A stretch of 64,000 nt of DNA from Rostrohypoxylon terebratum (lineage: Eukaryota > Ascomycota > Sordariomycetes > Xylariales > Hypoxylaceae). Below the pieces are notes generated by a model. That model saw only the letters and a list, made by a program, of their open reading frames with translations, was not told the origin of the DNA and made no database searches. The stretch spans positions 1-64,000 of the forward strand of contig MU385937.1 of the NCBI GenBank assembly GCA_022497145.1. Reading direction: 5' to 3'. The translations under genes and the position numbers were made by a program. This document shows, in pieces, positions 44,968 through 58,351 of the stretch (the stretch's first letter is position 1; every line of letters starts with the position of its first letter).

Positions 44968-47562
44968 GGCTGTTCATTACCGAAGCTTAACGCTGCGTAT
45001 AATGCCTAAGTAGCTTCTTACATAGTACCAAGGCATAGCCCTTGTTGCGGGTTTTAAAAAAAAGGCTTAACTCCTGGAAAAGGGGCTGCTGATAATGTCT
45101 TCCCTCTCCGTGACACCATCAGTTTGACGATGTTTCTACTATTAGATCGATACTACCACGGCCGAAATAATCGTAATTTATTCAGGCCAAGGATGGCAGC
45201 TTAAGTCATTCACAAAATCGCCCCCGTCAGTGAAATAATTGCCTAGAAATTTGCCATGTACCTAATATAAAGTTGTCTGATAATTGAAACATTTAGTGTT
45301 ACTTATGCACTTACCAGCAGTTGAGCTAAGATATGTACCAGACGGATATGCAAGCTTAATGCAGATACAGAACAATCATAATATGACTCAAGAGAATATA
45401 TCCATCCTAATCATTTAAAATTGGTGAAATATTCAAATTAAGTCAGAGGATGGTGGAGGCAGAATCCAGTCTCTATGACCACATAGAAAAGCTATCAAAC
45501 TCAGAACTAACTTAACACGAATTCTTATTTGAGTTTCCCATGCATACTGAGCACATGGAATACGTAAGAGACAGACATGTATGGATAAAGTATATAAAGT
45601 ATAACGTGCAGCAAGTAAACTTCCCGAGTGGACCAAACCATATAGTTCTGGCCGGCATAAGATGCAGAGGCTAGGCAGCATTGCGACTTGGAAGACCAGA
45701 CGAGACGAAACACCACAGCAGCTGCCTAGGTACTATGACAAGTTGACAACAACGTCACGAACCCACTGTCTATACTATGTACTATGTATATAGGTACGAT
45801 TCCCCCCTTTCGTCTGCCGTCGTCTAAATCTCTATGAGGAAATATCCCCTTCCCATGCCTACTAGGTAGTTGCAAACCACGGTAGCAAGGTAGCAATAAA
45901 GGAAGATATTGAAAAAAAAGTGCCGCAAGCGTACATAACTTAGACGTACGCCATAACTAGGACTTTTAGAGGACGTATGATATAGGTATGCTAGGCTAGT
46001 TGAGTGGTGGACTTAAACAGTAAGCATGCGGTAGGTAATTGAAGAAGCCGACAAATCCTATGCTAGCCGCATCTCAATCTAGCTCAGCCGCAGGGGAGCT
46101 ACAGAAGCGAAGGTCTAAGTTTCCCTTTTGCCATCTTTGTTAACATCACGATGCATAATCGCCTGCGGTAGTGTATTAAATGTCTTATTATAGGGTCAAG
46201 GAGTACGCAGCGCTCGTAAGAAAAGATTAAAAGATTATACTCGAAGATTATGTAAGGTTTTAGTATACTATTTTAGAACTTGCAGTAGGTAGGTTGATAG
46301 ATGTCGATCATGTCGGCATACTTTCGGTATCCATACCTAGTATACTTTAGTTAGGACTTACGACTTACGACTTATGACTTGCGACTTGCGACTTACGAAA
46401 GGACATCGTTTAGAGAAAAATCCGTTTCGACTTCTTTTATTAGAGCATTACATTATTACATTACATTACATTACCCACATGAAAATATATGGAGAAAGGA
46501 GAAGGAGAAGGAGAGGACGGAGCAATAACCATAAGGCGAGATGACTTTCGTTGTATCTTTTAGGGTTGGACCTTGCATCAATTTTGTGTATCCTCAACAT
46601 CCATGATCCGGGCTAGACTCCGTGAGGTACGTACTACCTTGGCTTCATCAGCACCTGGCAACTATGGAACGTCAGGTAGGCAGGCAGGTAGGCAGGGCCA
46701 GGAAGGTTAGGTTTAGGTCAGGTCAGGTCAGGTCAGGAAAGGACAGGACAGGTAAACTCAGTCAATTAGAATGCATTGCAGCATTACAGCATTGCACCTG
46801 GATTGCACTTCGTAGTTGCACTTTGCACTTTGCGCTTGCATGTGGACTGTGGATTGTGGACTGTGGGCCACAAGCCCCAGAAGCCCCAGCAACTCACGGA
46901 AGAGGGGGGTTCAGAAGGGTTTAGAGGGGGCAACTTTTCAGGGGGTTCCATGTACCGGTACGTACCGCAACAAGGTGGGTAAGGTACAAGGGACTCGGAA
47001 TAGAGGTTCCTAGATCTATCAGTCGCTGTTGCATTTGCCCCGGACTATCACCCCTTCCCATTATTCTACCTACTACTTTTTACTATGATAGATCATAGAA
47101 GTAGGTAGGGGACAAGTAAGTACCCAGTATTTAAGCTAGCTAGCTAAAGTGAGTGGGTGGCCTTTTTACCTTCAACATTGCAGCACCTATTATCTGTCAA
47201 GTGCTAGCTGGAGCTCTGGAGGTAAAATGCTAGGCATTGTAGATGCTACTGTAAACGTTTCCTAAGCTTTCTTCAATTCCGCATGCCCACAAATTTTTTT
47301 TGTACATAGTAGTGTTGCTTCAATCGCGCGACGTTTCTCCTAGTCATCTTCAACCCCCCGTGGTCAATAATAGAGATCATATCAAGCTAACAAGCTAACT
47401 CTTTGCTCATGCACAAACAAAAGAGACAAGGACCCTCCACTCTGACGGAGTTGCTGCTACGGTACGTGGGTATGTAGGGTAAATATTTGGACGAGAAAGA
47501 TGTATACTGTATCCATGGATCTCTAGCGCCCCGGTCTTGATGGATGTCTATGGATGTCTACT

Positions 47563-47600
47563 AGGTAGGTACCTAGGTAGGTAGGTAGGTAGGTAGGTAT
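47563..47600. repeat. GGTA tandem / ACCTAGGT repeat
   Basis: CTAGGTAGGTACCTAGG followed by five GGTA units. This is a tandem form of the same dispersed repeat family. Confidence 0.8.
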
Positions 47601-47856
47601 GCATGTACCGATTCTACGCAGCGTCTATCTTTTCTTCGGTGCAAAGGTGGGCATTTCTCCAAACACCCCCCCTCAGAAAAGCCCAAAAGCTATGCTCTGC
47701 ACACGCCCCTCCTTCCCAGTCGTGGTCTAATCAGTCTAATGTAGAGGAAGTAGAGGTTCAATGTCCAGTCGAGCCTACCTCTTTTCTTACATATTACATA
47801 GTACCGTGGACCTTCCGCAGTGTGTAGTGTGCAGTGTGCAGTGTGCAGTTGTTTCT

Positions 47857-47919
47857 TGTACGTCCTGTACGTCCTGTACGTCCTGTACGTCCTGTACGTC
47901 CTGTACGTCCTGTACGTCT
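47857..47919 (+). repeat. 9-bp minisatellite (TGTACGTCC)x7
   Basis: Seven head-to-tail copies of TGTACGTCC, the last ending in T. Being 9 bp long it keeps all frames open, which explains spurious Cys-Thr-Ser and Arg-Thr-Gly frames over it. No spacers are present, so it is not a CRISPR array. Confidence 0.9.
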
Positions 47920-48035
47920 TGTACTGTTGTACTTTCTCTTTTCGTCCGAACCTCCAGTCTTATGCTTGAACTTCCTCAGTCCACTCAAAACTCATCCACA
48001 CAGTCTTCATCATATCTTCTAGGTATTTGCATCTC

Positions 48036-48180
48036 ACTGACCCATAACCATAACCATAACCAATACCCATACATAGCCATAGCTATATCCATACGCATCA
48101 TACGCATCATACGCATCATACCCATAACCCATACCATACTGATCCTTACCCATATCCATATCCATATCCATACCTACCTA
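48036..48180 (+). repeat. CATAACC / CATACGCAT simple repeats
   Basis: Tandem arrays of CATAAC, CATACGCAT and CCATAT units in succession. Low-complexity DNA about 1.1 kb upstream of the transcription-factor ATG. Confidence 0.7.
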
Positions 48181-49275
48181 CATACCTACTACCTATGTAG
48201 GTCCTAGTACTTACCTACATATCACATACATACATAACATAACATAGCCCTCGAGCTCCCGTCACTTACACCACATACCTCTTCTAATTTATGCCGCCAC
48301 TGTCGTCTGTCGTCCACCACCACCAACTACCGCCACGAGGTCTCTATACCCTGACAAGACCCTAACTGTCACATACACATACACATACAAAAACAAAAGC
48401 ACATCCATACCTACACACTCGCACGCACAAAGCTCAAGGCTCTGCCACATACAGACATATATACGCCCACACACACACATATATATCTATCAACGGAATC
48501 CCAACTAGACCGGACCAGGCCAACCTAATATAATATAATAGTCTCGAGTCAAAAAGACTAGCTGAGACGGAGAGAGAAGATTTAAGACGAAGACGAAGAC
48601 GAAGAACAGGAGCAAGAAGAAGAAATAATAATAAGATACAAAAAAAAACTCGACTTATTTGGACTTCGATGAAGAAGACTCAGGCTCAGGTACCACCAAT
48701 TCCACCTGGAACACGTTAAAGTCCAAGTACCCACTACGCAATCTTTTAGTGAGCTGTACTATATTACTACCAGGTCACCCTGCTATCGAATCAGCTTCTA
48801 TTCATATAATCCCATTCCGCTCGCTACTCACCTGTCTTCTTTCTTTTACCGCTTCTTCGAAATTCATTACTCTGACACAAGCCACCCCAATCTAAACACC
48901 CCCCCCCTTCTTCACGATCGTTCTAGACGTTGCGCCGTGCCGTCCCCCCCCCCTTCCGGACTCCCACGATATTTCCATCGCATAACATCAACCAGCCCAC
49001 GAAAAAGCCCACGAAAAGCAACCAACGCACGTAAGCGCAGCCACCAGCTTAAAGCGACTTACACGCGGACCTTTCCACTACTTTGCGCCGTCTTTGCCTT
49101 GGGGTCGCTTTGGGTCGATCTTCTAAAGTTCGCATGGTTCACATGGTTTACATGGTTCGCATGCTTTCACTTACCCACTAGTTATAATCCCTTGAAAGGA
49201 TTCCCATTTTGGGCCCCTATTGCAAATCCGACGGTATCGCTGTCTTGCGACGGCATCTGTTTGAGTATTTTCCAG

Positions 49276-52136
49276 ATGTTTCGCCAAAGGTGAGTTGTCC
49301 TTGATTCCGGTCACCGACCACCAGCACCAGCACCAGCTACCTCGAGCCCTTGCATGTAACTGCCTGGCCGGCAGGCCCCGCGGGAGAAATGATATGATTA
49401 TCTTGTTGATGCCTTATATACCTTGTCCATGTGCGACAAGCCCTCATCCTTCCCTCACTCTGCTAACTAAGTACGCGCATTGTCTAGGACCAGTTCGCAG
49501 AAGCCTGGCGATGAGTTGCTTGCCAACTTCCGACAACAATTTCCCGAAATCGTGGCGGTAGCCTCGTCTACGGCTTCGGGAGTGCCAGCGCAAACCACTG
49601 TGGCTGTTGATAACTCGGTCCTCGTTGCGCCGGGTCCAGAACCGTATGTTGCGATCTCTCTGACTCACCTCGGCGCATAGTATCTCTCTTAATTCCTCAC
49701 TTATCTCCTTATGACGCCATCTATAAATCTTGGTGGTGAGGCGGTGCAAGCGCATCTTGGGGAAGCTTCGACAGTTCGAGCGCGGGGTATTCCGCTGACC
49801 CCCAGCTCGAATACCACTGCAGCACTAATACCCACGATCCTACAACTAGATAGGGATCAGCGAAATAGCAAGGGAAAAAAACCACAAAGCTAACCCGAAA
49901 TCATTTTAGACATCAAAGTACAACTCAAGATGTATACCGAGATCAGGATCCCACACCGCGGGCTTCTGGTGCGGAATGGAGGTTTACACCTTCGATGATG
50001 GACCCCAATTCATTCACATTTAGTAACTTCGCAAACCAACCACCAGGCTACTATACGCCTACGCCCGGTGGCACCAACACGATCTACCATCCGCAAGCAG
50101 GCGACTTGCATACCCCTTCAATGGGTCTAGGAATGGGACTCGGCACTCCGCTGTCGCTTCCAACTACCGAAGGCGCCATCCAGGCTGGACCGGCCATGAT
50201 GGATCTCACCCAGTTCCACCATGGTATGCCGCCGCACCATTTTCCACAGCACTTCAACCCGTTCATTCAGCCGACTCCTCCTCAGCCTACGTTTGCGCCT
50301 TCGTCATTCGTGCATCAGGACACTGGATACGAGACGATGGACCATGACGGATCACCTCTTGACTCGGATGGCCGCGAGGAACACATGGGCTCGATGGGAG
50401 CCACATTTCACTCGCAATCACCACCTAATATGCTAGGTTTCCAACATAGACATTTTGGGGCGCCCATGACCCACTTGTTACCCCCTTCGGCTGATAAGTT
50501 CCGTTTCCACTCGACATTAAACGCGCCGACAGCGATGATCAAACACGCGGACGAAATCCCAGTAACATACCTGAACAAAGGACAAGCATACTCACTAGCA
50601 GTAATTGATACAGCAAGTACTTTACCTATCGCGCCTGGTACAAAGTATCGAACATTCGTGCGCATATCCTTCGAGGACGACCAACAACGGCAAAAGCCGG
50701 GTGTCTGTTGGAGTTTATGGAAAGAGGGCCGAGGGACTAACGAGGCGCACCAACGAGGCGGCAAATTACAAGCGGTGGAGTACGTTGAGGCTGGGCAGCC
50801 TGCCGAGGGCGATGATAAGCGGACTCGCATTGAGCTCGAGACTGCTTCCTTCGATGGCTTCTCCGTTGTTTGGACACCAGGTTTAAATGGTGCCGCGGAA
50901 TGCAATATCGCAGTTCGGTTCAACTTCCTCTCTACCGATTTCAGCCATTCCAAGGGTGTTAAGGGTATCCCGGTAAGGCTTTGTGCTAAGACCACTGCCT
51001 TAACATCGAACGATTCTCCGCCCTTGTCGGATCCTACATTTGAGATCTGCTACTGCAAAGTCAAGCTATTCAGGGATCATGGAGCGGAACGAAAACTCTC
51101 TAACGATGTCGCCCATGTTAAGAAGACGATTGACAAACTCAAACAACAAATAGCTCAGGCAGAGAGCGGGGCTAAAGATTTTGGGAAGCGCAAACGGGGC
51201 GGTGGCTCACATGCAAAGGGGCAAGACCATTCACGTCCAGGAAAGGCTCCGAAGCACAAGAGAACATGGTCAATGTCCTCGGCGAGCTCTGGAGGTGGCG
51301 GTGGTGCAAGACCCTCGCTTGAAGACGACTTACACTTCAAATTACAAACCCTACAAGACATGTTCACGAGTACACGACCAGTGAGCATCTTGTACTTGCG
51401 TGGCGATGACCTTGACGATCCGGACTCTCATCCAGTAAGCCTACCTGGTGAGCCTACTGATCTTACCAAAGTTGAGTCGAAGGACGGCACTGCGTGGCGA
51501 AGCGGACGAAGTTCAGTTACTGGGTCATCGCTCGTGTCTCCCTCACCTAGTTCTATGTCACTGCATTCACAGTCGGCAAGCACCAATCAGTGGAATGATT
51601 TCACGAGCGGCGGAGAGGGGCCAACCTCGAGACGACCGTCCGATAAGCCGATCAAAGTCCGTAAATTAGACGACGATGGAAACCTGAGTGGTTGGATAGA
51701 AGTGCTAGAGGTTGATCCATTATACAAACCACCTACCGAGAGACCTGCGAAGCCCATCGCATGCTTCTACATCGCCCGACGATACCCATCCGAACCCGAA
51801 AAGCGCGAGCTTCATCGAGCGGTCTACCTTACTCGAAGAACAATGTCGGAGTTTGTGTCACGAATTTCAGCTAAGTGGGCTATCGACTCCTCGGCTGTTG
51901 TGCGGGTCATCCATGTCCTCGAAAGCGGACTAGAAGTAGAGGTAGACAACGACGTCATTCAAGCATTATCCGAAGGCCAGGATATGACACTCGAGATTGC
52001 TGAAGTGGATCGAAGTGTACCTCAGCCTAAGCAGGAATGGGAAATAATGGCTGTCGACCGGTCCGAAGGCGACAGGAACTCACAACACAGCGTATTTCGC
52101 ACTACGATGGGCTACGAACTTCGACTTACATTCTAA
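49276..52136 (+). CDS. CP2/grainyhead-like transcription factor
   Basis: I model three exons, 49276..49289, 49488..49643 and 49910..52136, giving 798 aa. The first coding exon is only 14 nt (MFRQ + AG). The two introns are 198 nt and 266 nt, and both joins keep phase 2 and read through as QRTSSQKPGDELL and PGPEPHQSTTQD. Residues 86-245 are Pro/His/Met/Gly-rich and disordered. The CP2 DNA-binding domain spans about 250-465 (KFRFHSTLNAPTAMIKHADE, VTYLNKGQAYSLAV, then FEICYCKVKLFRDHGAERK). A basic linker (GKRKRGGG..KHKRTWS) follows. The C-terminal region includes a ubiquitin-like/dimerisation-type segment. Fungal members include Neurospora CSP-2, which controls conidial separation and cell-wall remodelling; orthology here is inferred. 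Alternative upstream frames run into the 14-nt exon, so the start is the least certain part. Confidence 0.9.
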
Positions 52137-55100
52137 ATTTTATTGGCGCTTAATGAACATTTGATGTGGATCTATTTATTTTTTATTTCAAGGATTATAT
52201 TCTAGGGCTGGGAGACCATCATCCGGAACCGGGTCTACCATCATCATATCTGTTAACGAACATGAGCACTTATACCCAGCGAACAACCGGCGGGATTTTG
52301 ATTTATTACATCTGGCGTTCGAGCGGGGCATGAAAAGATACCAACCCCTAAGAGGGCAGCTCTGTTTCTCCACGTCCCTTTTGTTGTAACGGACCAATGT
52401 TTGGATCATTTTTTTAGACTGATGATGCTACCTACACATACATTAGAGGGGATAATGGCTTGTATTAACACCTACTTGAGATGGGGGGCGGCGCTTGTTA
52501 GAACGCTGCACCCCGGGCGAATTTTTTGGGGGGCATTGGAATTATACCCAGCTGGATCGCATGTACCTGGCTCCCTCGGAGCACAAGATCTTTTGGGAGG
52601 AAAGGGGATATACTGGAGAGACGGTAAGTCAATTAGGACGGCCCGGTCCCATTTTGTATGCGGATTGTACCTTATTGGCTCACATGATGGGACTTCATCT
52701 TCAGCACTACAACTACCTATTTTACACTAGTATATTTTATTTGTGGCGAAGGGTCTCGTGATACTGGAAATAATAGTATACATAATACAGATAAGAGATG
52801 TGTCTAATGTGGATGTCATACCGCGGTATCATTTCACGATTCGTTCATCTATGCACTGTCTGCTCGATCATGATGGTACACCCACACCGTGCATGCCCTA
52901 AAGATCATGCCATTATTGCTCTAGAACGTGAGCCATAGCAAATCTCGCCCAACGTTGTCCGATACATACCCAACTGGGTTTAGCCGGCTGACGAGGCCTT
53001 AATCTCCTACACTAGAAGCTAGAAGCAATCGCCAATCTGTCTGCGACGGTGATCTCGATCGAGATTATGGTCTTAGTGTTGGCGTATTATAGTGTAGGTA
53101 GTAGGTACCTTAATTTTACCACATTAGGTATCATCGCTTGTGTGTGTCATTTTATTGTACTTGTTACAACTTACTGCTACTGCTACTACAGTACTCCAGG
53201 GCTAATACTAGGTAAGCTGGAGGTAGCGGTATATTTTGTTTTGCTTCGTGCCGTGGTAGGATTCGCTCACCTTGCCACGGTGTGCCCCTTCAAACAGCTA
53301 TTTGATTAAAAGCGATTTTTAGCAAGACCAAGACAGCCTTGCCTTGCCTTACCACGTAGAAGATTTGATGATGATTTAGAAACATTGAAAACTTTAAATG
53401 ACGGCTTCTCCCTTACCCACGGTCGCATTGCATATTGGAAGGGCTGAAGACCTGAGGGCCTAGAACCATCTTGGGGTACATTAGCTACGTAGCGGCTTAG
53501 ATGTGGTTAGCATTGGTTTGCAGAGGCTTATTCAGAAGTAACGACATCCTTGTCAACTGGTATCGGTGTAGGCGCGCTCAGGTCATATTAACGAGGACGT
53601 CGGGATGGAAATTAGGATGGAATAGGTTAGGTATCATCTGCATCATCATCAGCTGTTCAGGCGCCTACTTTCATAGATATGTATTGTACAATACATAGTA
53701 TGTAGCAGGTCTAGAAGAAACATACCTAGTACCTACCTAAGAAAGAAGAAAAAGAAGATGCACCGAGGGGTCTAGAGTCATACTACTACTAGGTACCTAG
53801 GCGGTAAAATGACACGGCATAAATGATGGGAATTACGGGAAGCGCCGAGGACCAGACGATCGAGCACAGGCTATTTGATGGATGTTTTGATGTTATGGTG
53901 TTATGGTGTTAGAGTGTTAGAGTGTTAGCCCTGGAGAAGGGTAAAGGTTTTGTGATAGAATATGCTGTACCGAGGGCTCACACATATGGTATGGTATGGT
54001 ATGGAAATCTGGCTGTCTGGATGGATTGGATGGATTGGATGGATAGATAGAAAGTGAAGAAAAAGTTTACTTCAATGGATGATGGATCTGCTAATGTAGG
54101 TAATTTTATGCGTTAAATGCCGGTACTTGCCTGCCGTCTGTATCTACAAGGTACTTAGGGTAGCAACGGACCAAACTAGACCAAACATGTAGCGGCCGAG
54201 AATTATAGTACTACTATGTAGGCTGCTAGGTGCTAGGTAATGTTTAGAATGTGGCGTTTTGAGTGGCTAGACAAGGAAATTCTGGGGCTGTTTCAAAGTA
54301 CAGCTGCCAGCTGGAGGTCCAGGAAGGCGTAATCCGCCCCGCACAGGAATGGGCGCGGAACTCCGGCACCAAGATGCTGGGTTCCTTCTTTCTGCAAGTG
54401 ATTTTTTTGGACGAGCGGACGAGCTGGCAGGCTGGATGAGGGATGAACATGATGAACATGGGGATGGATTGTCGCAGCTGCCATTATCTGTCACAATCGA
54501 GGTCGTCACAACCTTGAATCGTCACAATCTGACAATCAACCCTTCCCTCCTGTTCTCCGACCCCACCTATTAAAATGTTCATAGTAAAACGTTAAAACGT
54601 CCAACTTAATTACAAGGGTCGATGGCTTTTTGTTGTTTCTTCATCACATTCTCTTCTCAAATGAAAACAATCGAAATATCTTCATATCTTCACACCCTCG
54701 GAAACTCCGGTAATTAAGAATAAGAAAAAACCTAGGCGATATAAAACGAAATAAACGAAATAAACAAACAAAATGAGAAACATGACCCGAAAAAAAAAGA
54801 ATCGAAACTTCAGACGCTTTTACTCCGCATTTAGGATGACCTTAAGGATGACTTCATTTAAATCTGAAGCAAAATCCCCCCGGTCTCCCGCCTTTATCGT
54901 AGTAGTCTAGCCGTTGTTGTTACTCGTGCAATTTGTTATCGTTAATGCGTCCTTTTACATGAAGGATTTCCTTTCTAACCTCTTCAATCTACTTAGGTCC
55001 TACTACCTAGTAGCTACCATCGTCAAATGGATGTCATCATCACTTCCGTTGTGGGGTGACAATCTCGGTGAGAGAAAATAAGAATAAGACTTACCAGGTA

Positions 55101-57818
55101 TTATGTAGGTACCTAAGTGTAAGGAGGCATGTTAGGGATGTATGAGCGGGATGGAAGGGATCATGGGATCATCAGACGAGACGAGGGAGACGTCGAACAA
55201 GCAATACAACAATACCACAAGCGTTATTCCCTCGTCAGGCATCAAAAAAAAAAAAAAACTCATCAACTTATATCGGTAAAAACCGTCGGCTTTCCTAATC
55301 AAACTATCCAGAAGATTTACACCGCCGTCACCGCTGTCGTATCCATCCGTTCCTCTAAACGCTTCTTTGACTGTATCGTCATCATTTCCCCGATCCCAAA
55401 ACGGTTTCGCCTTTCAGCCTACCAGCCTGCCTCCCCGGCCAAAAACGTGGGATATGGGGACATTGGATGCCAGCTGCATGGGGCATGGCGATTGATGACC
55501 TGACGTTGGGAATTTTAGCCCAAGAAAGCCACAAATGATGATCGACGTCTGGGTTGAATTGGGGCAGTGTACACGGACCTCATCTAGAAAAACTCCACGG
55601 CCCTGTGGCGAGTGGTTTGCGCGTTCCGCATAGCGGTCAAGTCACTGTACGACTCCATATGCGGCTGTCTTGAGTCTCTGTCGCCCCAAACAGACGGGCT
55701 TACTTTAGATGCCGTGGTACGTGATTTCGAGAGCTTGTCGGAACACTTGTTACCCTGGCTGTCCGGCTACCAAACAGCCAAATCCCCTCGGGGATGCGGT
55801 GTTCCTACCAGGATGGACTCAATGCATGCCCACGCATATAGACTTGTGACTGATGTACCGGCGTCGATATGCTGCAGTTGGACTAATAACTGCACAGTTC
55901 AGGTTCGACCAACTCGCGGGACCTTACCTACGTGGGAGACATGCAGGAACCGAAATTCATCCAGCTCGCTTCTGTTCTGTTTCCCCGAGGAAAAGAACGA
56001 CATGAAACTCCCGAGTAAAATTTTCTTCTTAGGAGTATTGAAAATCTTTTAGTAAGAGGAAATTTCCGTGACAGCCTGCCGCCGATCTCCAGTCTCTCCG
56101 TACGGCATCTGCCAGAGCTAGCAGTTTATCCTACGCTTTCCTTTCGTCTCTAGGTCCGACCTGCGATCGAGAGAAAATTTACCTCCCTGAATGATTAGCG
56201 ATCAATTATAAATTCCAAAGCGCCAATAGCGTTTAGTCTCGGGCGACACATGTTCGCCGTGCTACGGCTGGGAAGCCAGTCTAACCGACTCAACATCTCA
56301 CAAACCCCCATTCCTCCCGTGGTACCGATCATAAAGATGAAGAGAATAATGTGTGTCAACATATGTCAACGCGGAATGCATAATCACATGGCTAGGCGCA
56401 AAACGGCAATGAGCATTTTAGCATTCAGCTGAAGAACGGCTATTCCACCATCCTATTACGTACTATAGTAGAGCGATAAGTCGCCAAGTGCATCGACGAT
56501 CGAGGTAGTTATCAGCTGGCTTCAGTGTTCACGTCAAATTTGGCGCCGCTCTCGGCTTCTACAGCGCATCGTATTACCGTATTACACTGGACTACAGCAC
56601 GCCTAATACTACGCCTAACTATTAGGGATTGCCAGCTGGCATGTGTGCTGTAGAGGGTGCGGGTAGCGCTTACTTTAAGTCCCTAAAGCCGCAGCTAGTA
56701 CTGGTCTTCTGCAGCGCATGGTAGGGAAATTTTCGATACAGCTCATGTACCATTGGGGATTTATTGGGGCCCTGCATTATGCAGCTGTGACGCGCTGCGA
56801 GCCCCGGTCCGGTCTCTCAGTTAGTGGCCTGTTCAGCGACCGGAAGTACCGGTACTTACAATGACAATCACCCTCAAGCACTACCAAGGGGGGAAGGAGG
56901 GGAGCTCACTCGCCACAGTCCATCTAGGCCCACGGGAGGCTTGACCCCGGCGATGACTCCGAGGACTCACCACAATTCCCCGAAGGAATGTACCGGAGCC
57001 GACCGGTAGAAGGAAGTTGCGAAAAGGCGAAAAGGGGTTCAAGCGATCGTGGTTTTCTTGGGCATACCGCCGATGTGTTGGTAACGAATCTACAGTACAT
57101 AGGTGACCTCGACAAACGCGACGCTCGGTCATCTCCCACTCGGAATCCGACCTGCCGATTGATCGTCGCACGCGTATGCGACTTTCCGAAGGACATGAGG
57201 CGTGCCTACACAAAACGTCTCAGGAACAGGCCGATCTAGACAGTACCTATGGAGGCCTCCCTTCGGCCACGTGTAGTCGCAATCTACGGCATCCGCATGT
57301 CTCATCTAGAACCGGGTCCAATGAGATTCCCGAAGGCGTGTTTATTTCAGCTGGCCAGGGAGGTCGAGTTGCACAAGCGAAGTGAGTCCGGGACGGATAG
57401 GTTATTCACTCGGCACAATTTCGTGCCACACGCGATCGTCGCCACCTGTCTCTACCCTCGCTACGGTCCCTGCAGCAGCCACGGCTGTTTCTGAGCGACC
57501 GCAAGTACCCTCGGGACCAATCATACAGCTAAGCAAAGGGTTTCAGGGGGGGAGAGACATGGTTCGAGGGAGCGCGCAAAATTACAGAGCTCGGCATCGC
57601 CACAGGAATACGCGACGACCCCCGGGGATAGGGTGGTGAGCCACAGGTTATCGTGTCACGCCCTGGGGTAGCTCCCCGTTTTAGGCAATTCGAGTGCGAC
57701 GATAGGGAAGTAGGCGCCCGCGTACTAGCCACATCGCCGTCGCGCGAAGTATCGACAGAAAGGACGAATGAACGGCCGCACGAGGAGGGCATAGGTACTC
57801 GCCACCGCTCGAGCCACA

Positions 57819-57832
57819 GGGGGGGGGGGGGG
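57819..57832 (+). repeat. G14 homopolymer
   Basis: Uninterrupted run of 14 G in the GC-rich interval. Length may be unreliable in the assembly. Confidence 0.8.
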
Positions 57833-58334
57833 CAGAAGAGACTTCGCGGTGGAAGCGGGCGGCGGGCGATAGCCAATGGCGCGGCGGCGTCGAGGTGCTA
57901 AGTTTCCTCTTCCGGCAGGCGTCCGCACTCGCCACAGGCACGCGATGTACTTACTTACTTACTGTGTAGGGCGAAGCTCTGCGCTGGGGTTACCTTGGGT
58001 CGTCCTTGGTACCGAGAGGACGTCGAGCATTTGCCTTTGCTGGGAGCGAGCTGAGGAGAGACTACGTATATGCCAGCATACCACAGGTAAGGTAGCTACG
58101 AGTGCCACAGTTCGCCACGGCTGCCTTCGCGACGGTGCAGGCCAGACAGAGCAGAGCAGAGCGAAGCAAACGAAAGGGGAGTGAGCAGACGCGACAGCTC
58201 ATTGGGCGACGCGTGAGATCTTCGGGGGGGAATGACGACAGGGGGAGTGGCTAGTGCGGCGGTGAGGAGCTTGTACTCATGTATGTACAATACGTATGTA
58301 CTTACTGTACACTAGAAGCTCATTCCACGAGATT

Positions 58335-58351
58335 GGGGGGGGGGGGGGGGG
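58335..58351 (+). repeat. G17 homopolymer
   Basis: Uninterrupted run of 17 G, 0.5 kb from the G14 run. Four consecutive G-triplets could form a G-quadruplex (inference). Length may be unreliable in the assembly. Confidence 0.8.

Larger units (their letters stand above)
35945..49275. other. Gene desert, 13.3 kb, repeat-rich
   Basis: No protein gene can be supported. Contents are many clusters of the ACCTAGGT/GGTAGGTACC repeat and short tandem arrays. Examples are GAGATGTC units near 41439-41466, GGGGAGTT units near 42886-42910, GACTTACG-like units at 46357-46397, TTACA units at 46446-46475, GGTCA/GGACA units at 46714-46752 and CAGTGTG units at 47826-47849. There is also a stem-loop-rich block at 44388-44967 and a C/T-rich stretch before the transcription factor. 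The desert may contain the extended regulatory region of the downstream CP2 factor (inference). Confidence 0.5.

Noticed and set aside
47857..47919. CRISPR-like regular repeats
   Set aside because: No spacers between units and a fungal genome; it is a minisatellite.
47761..48207. 148-codon frame rich in Cys-Thr-Ser and Ile-Arg repeats
   Set aside because: Entirely produced by the 9-bp minisatellite and CATACG repeats.
49711..49893. 60-codon frame inside the second intron of the CP2 gene
   Set aside because: Splicing directly from 49643 to 49910 gives continuous in-frame protein. The frame could be an alternative exon, but nothing supports it.
55612..56052. 146-codon plus-strand frame
   Set aside because: No domain, unusual composition, and no splice partners found.
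56800..57940. Several overlapping frames in a GC-rich interval
   Set aside because: Frames are open on both strands because of base composition, and no protein family is recognisable.
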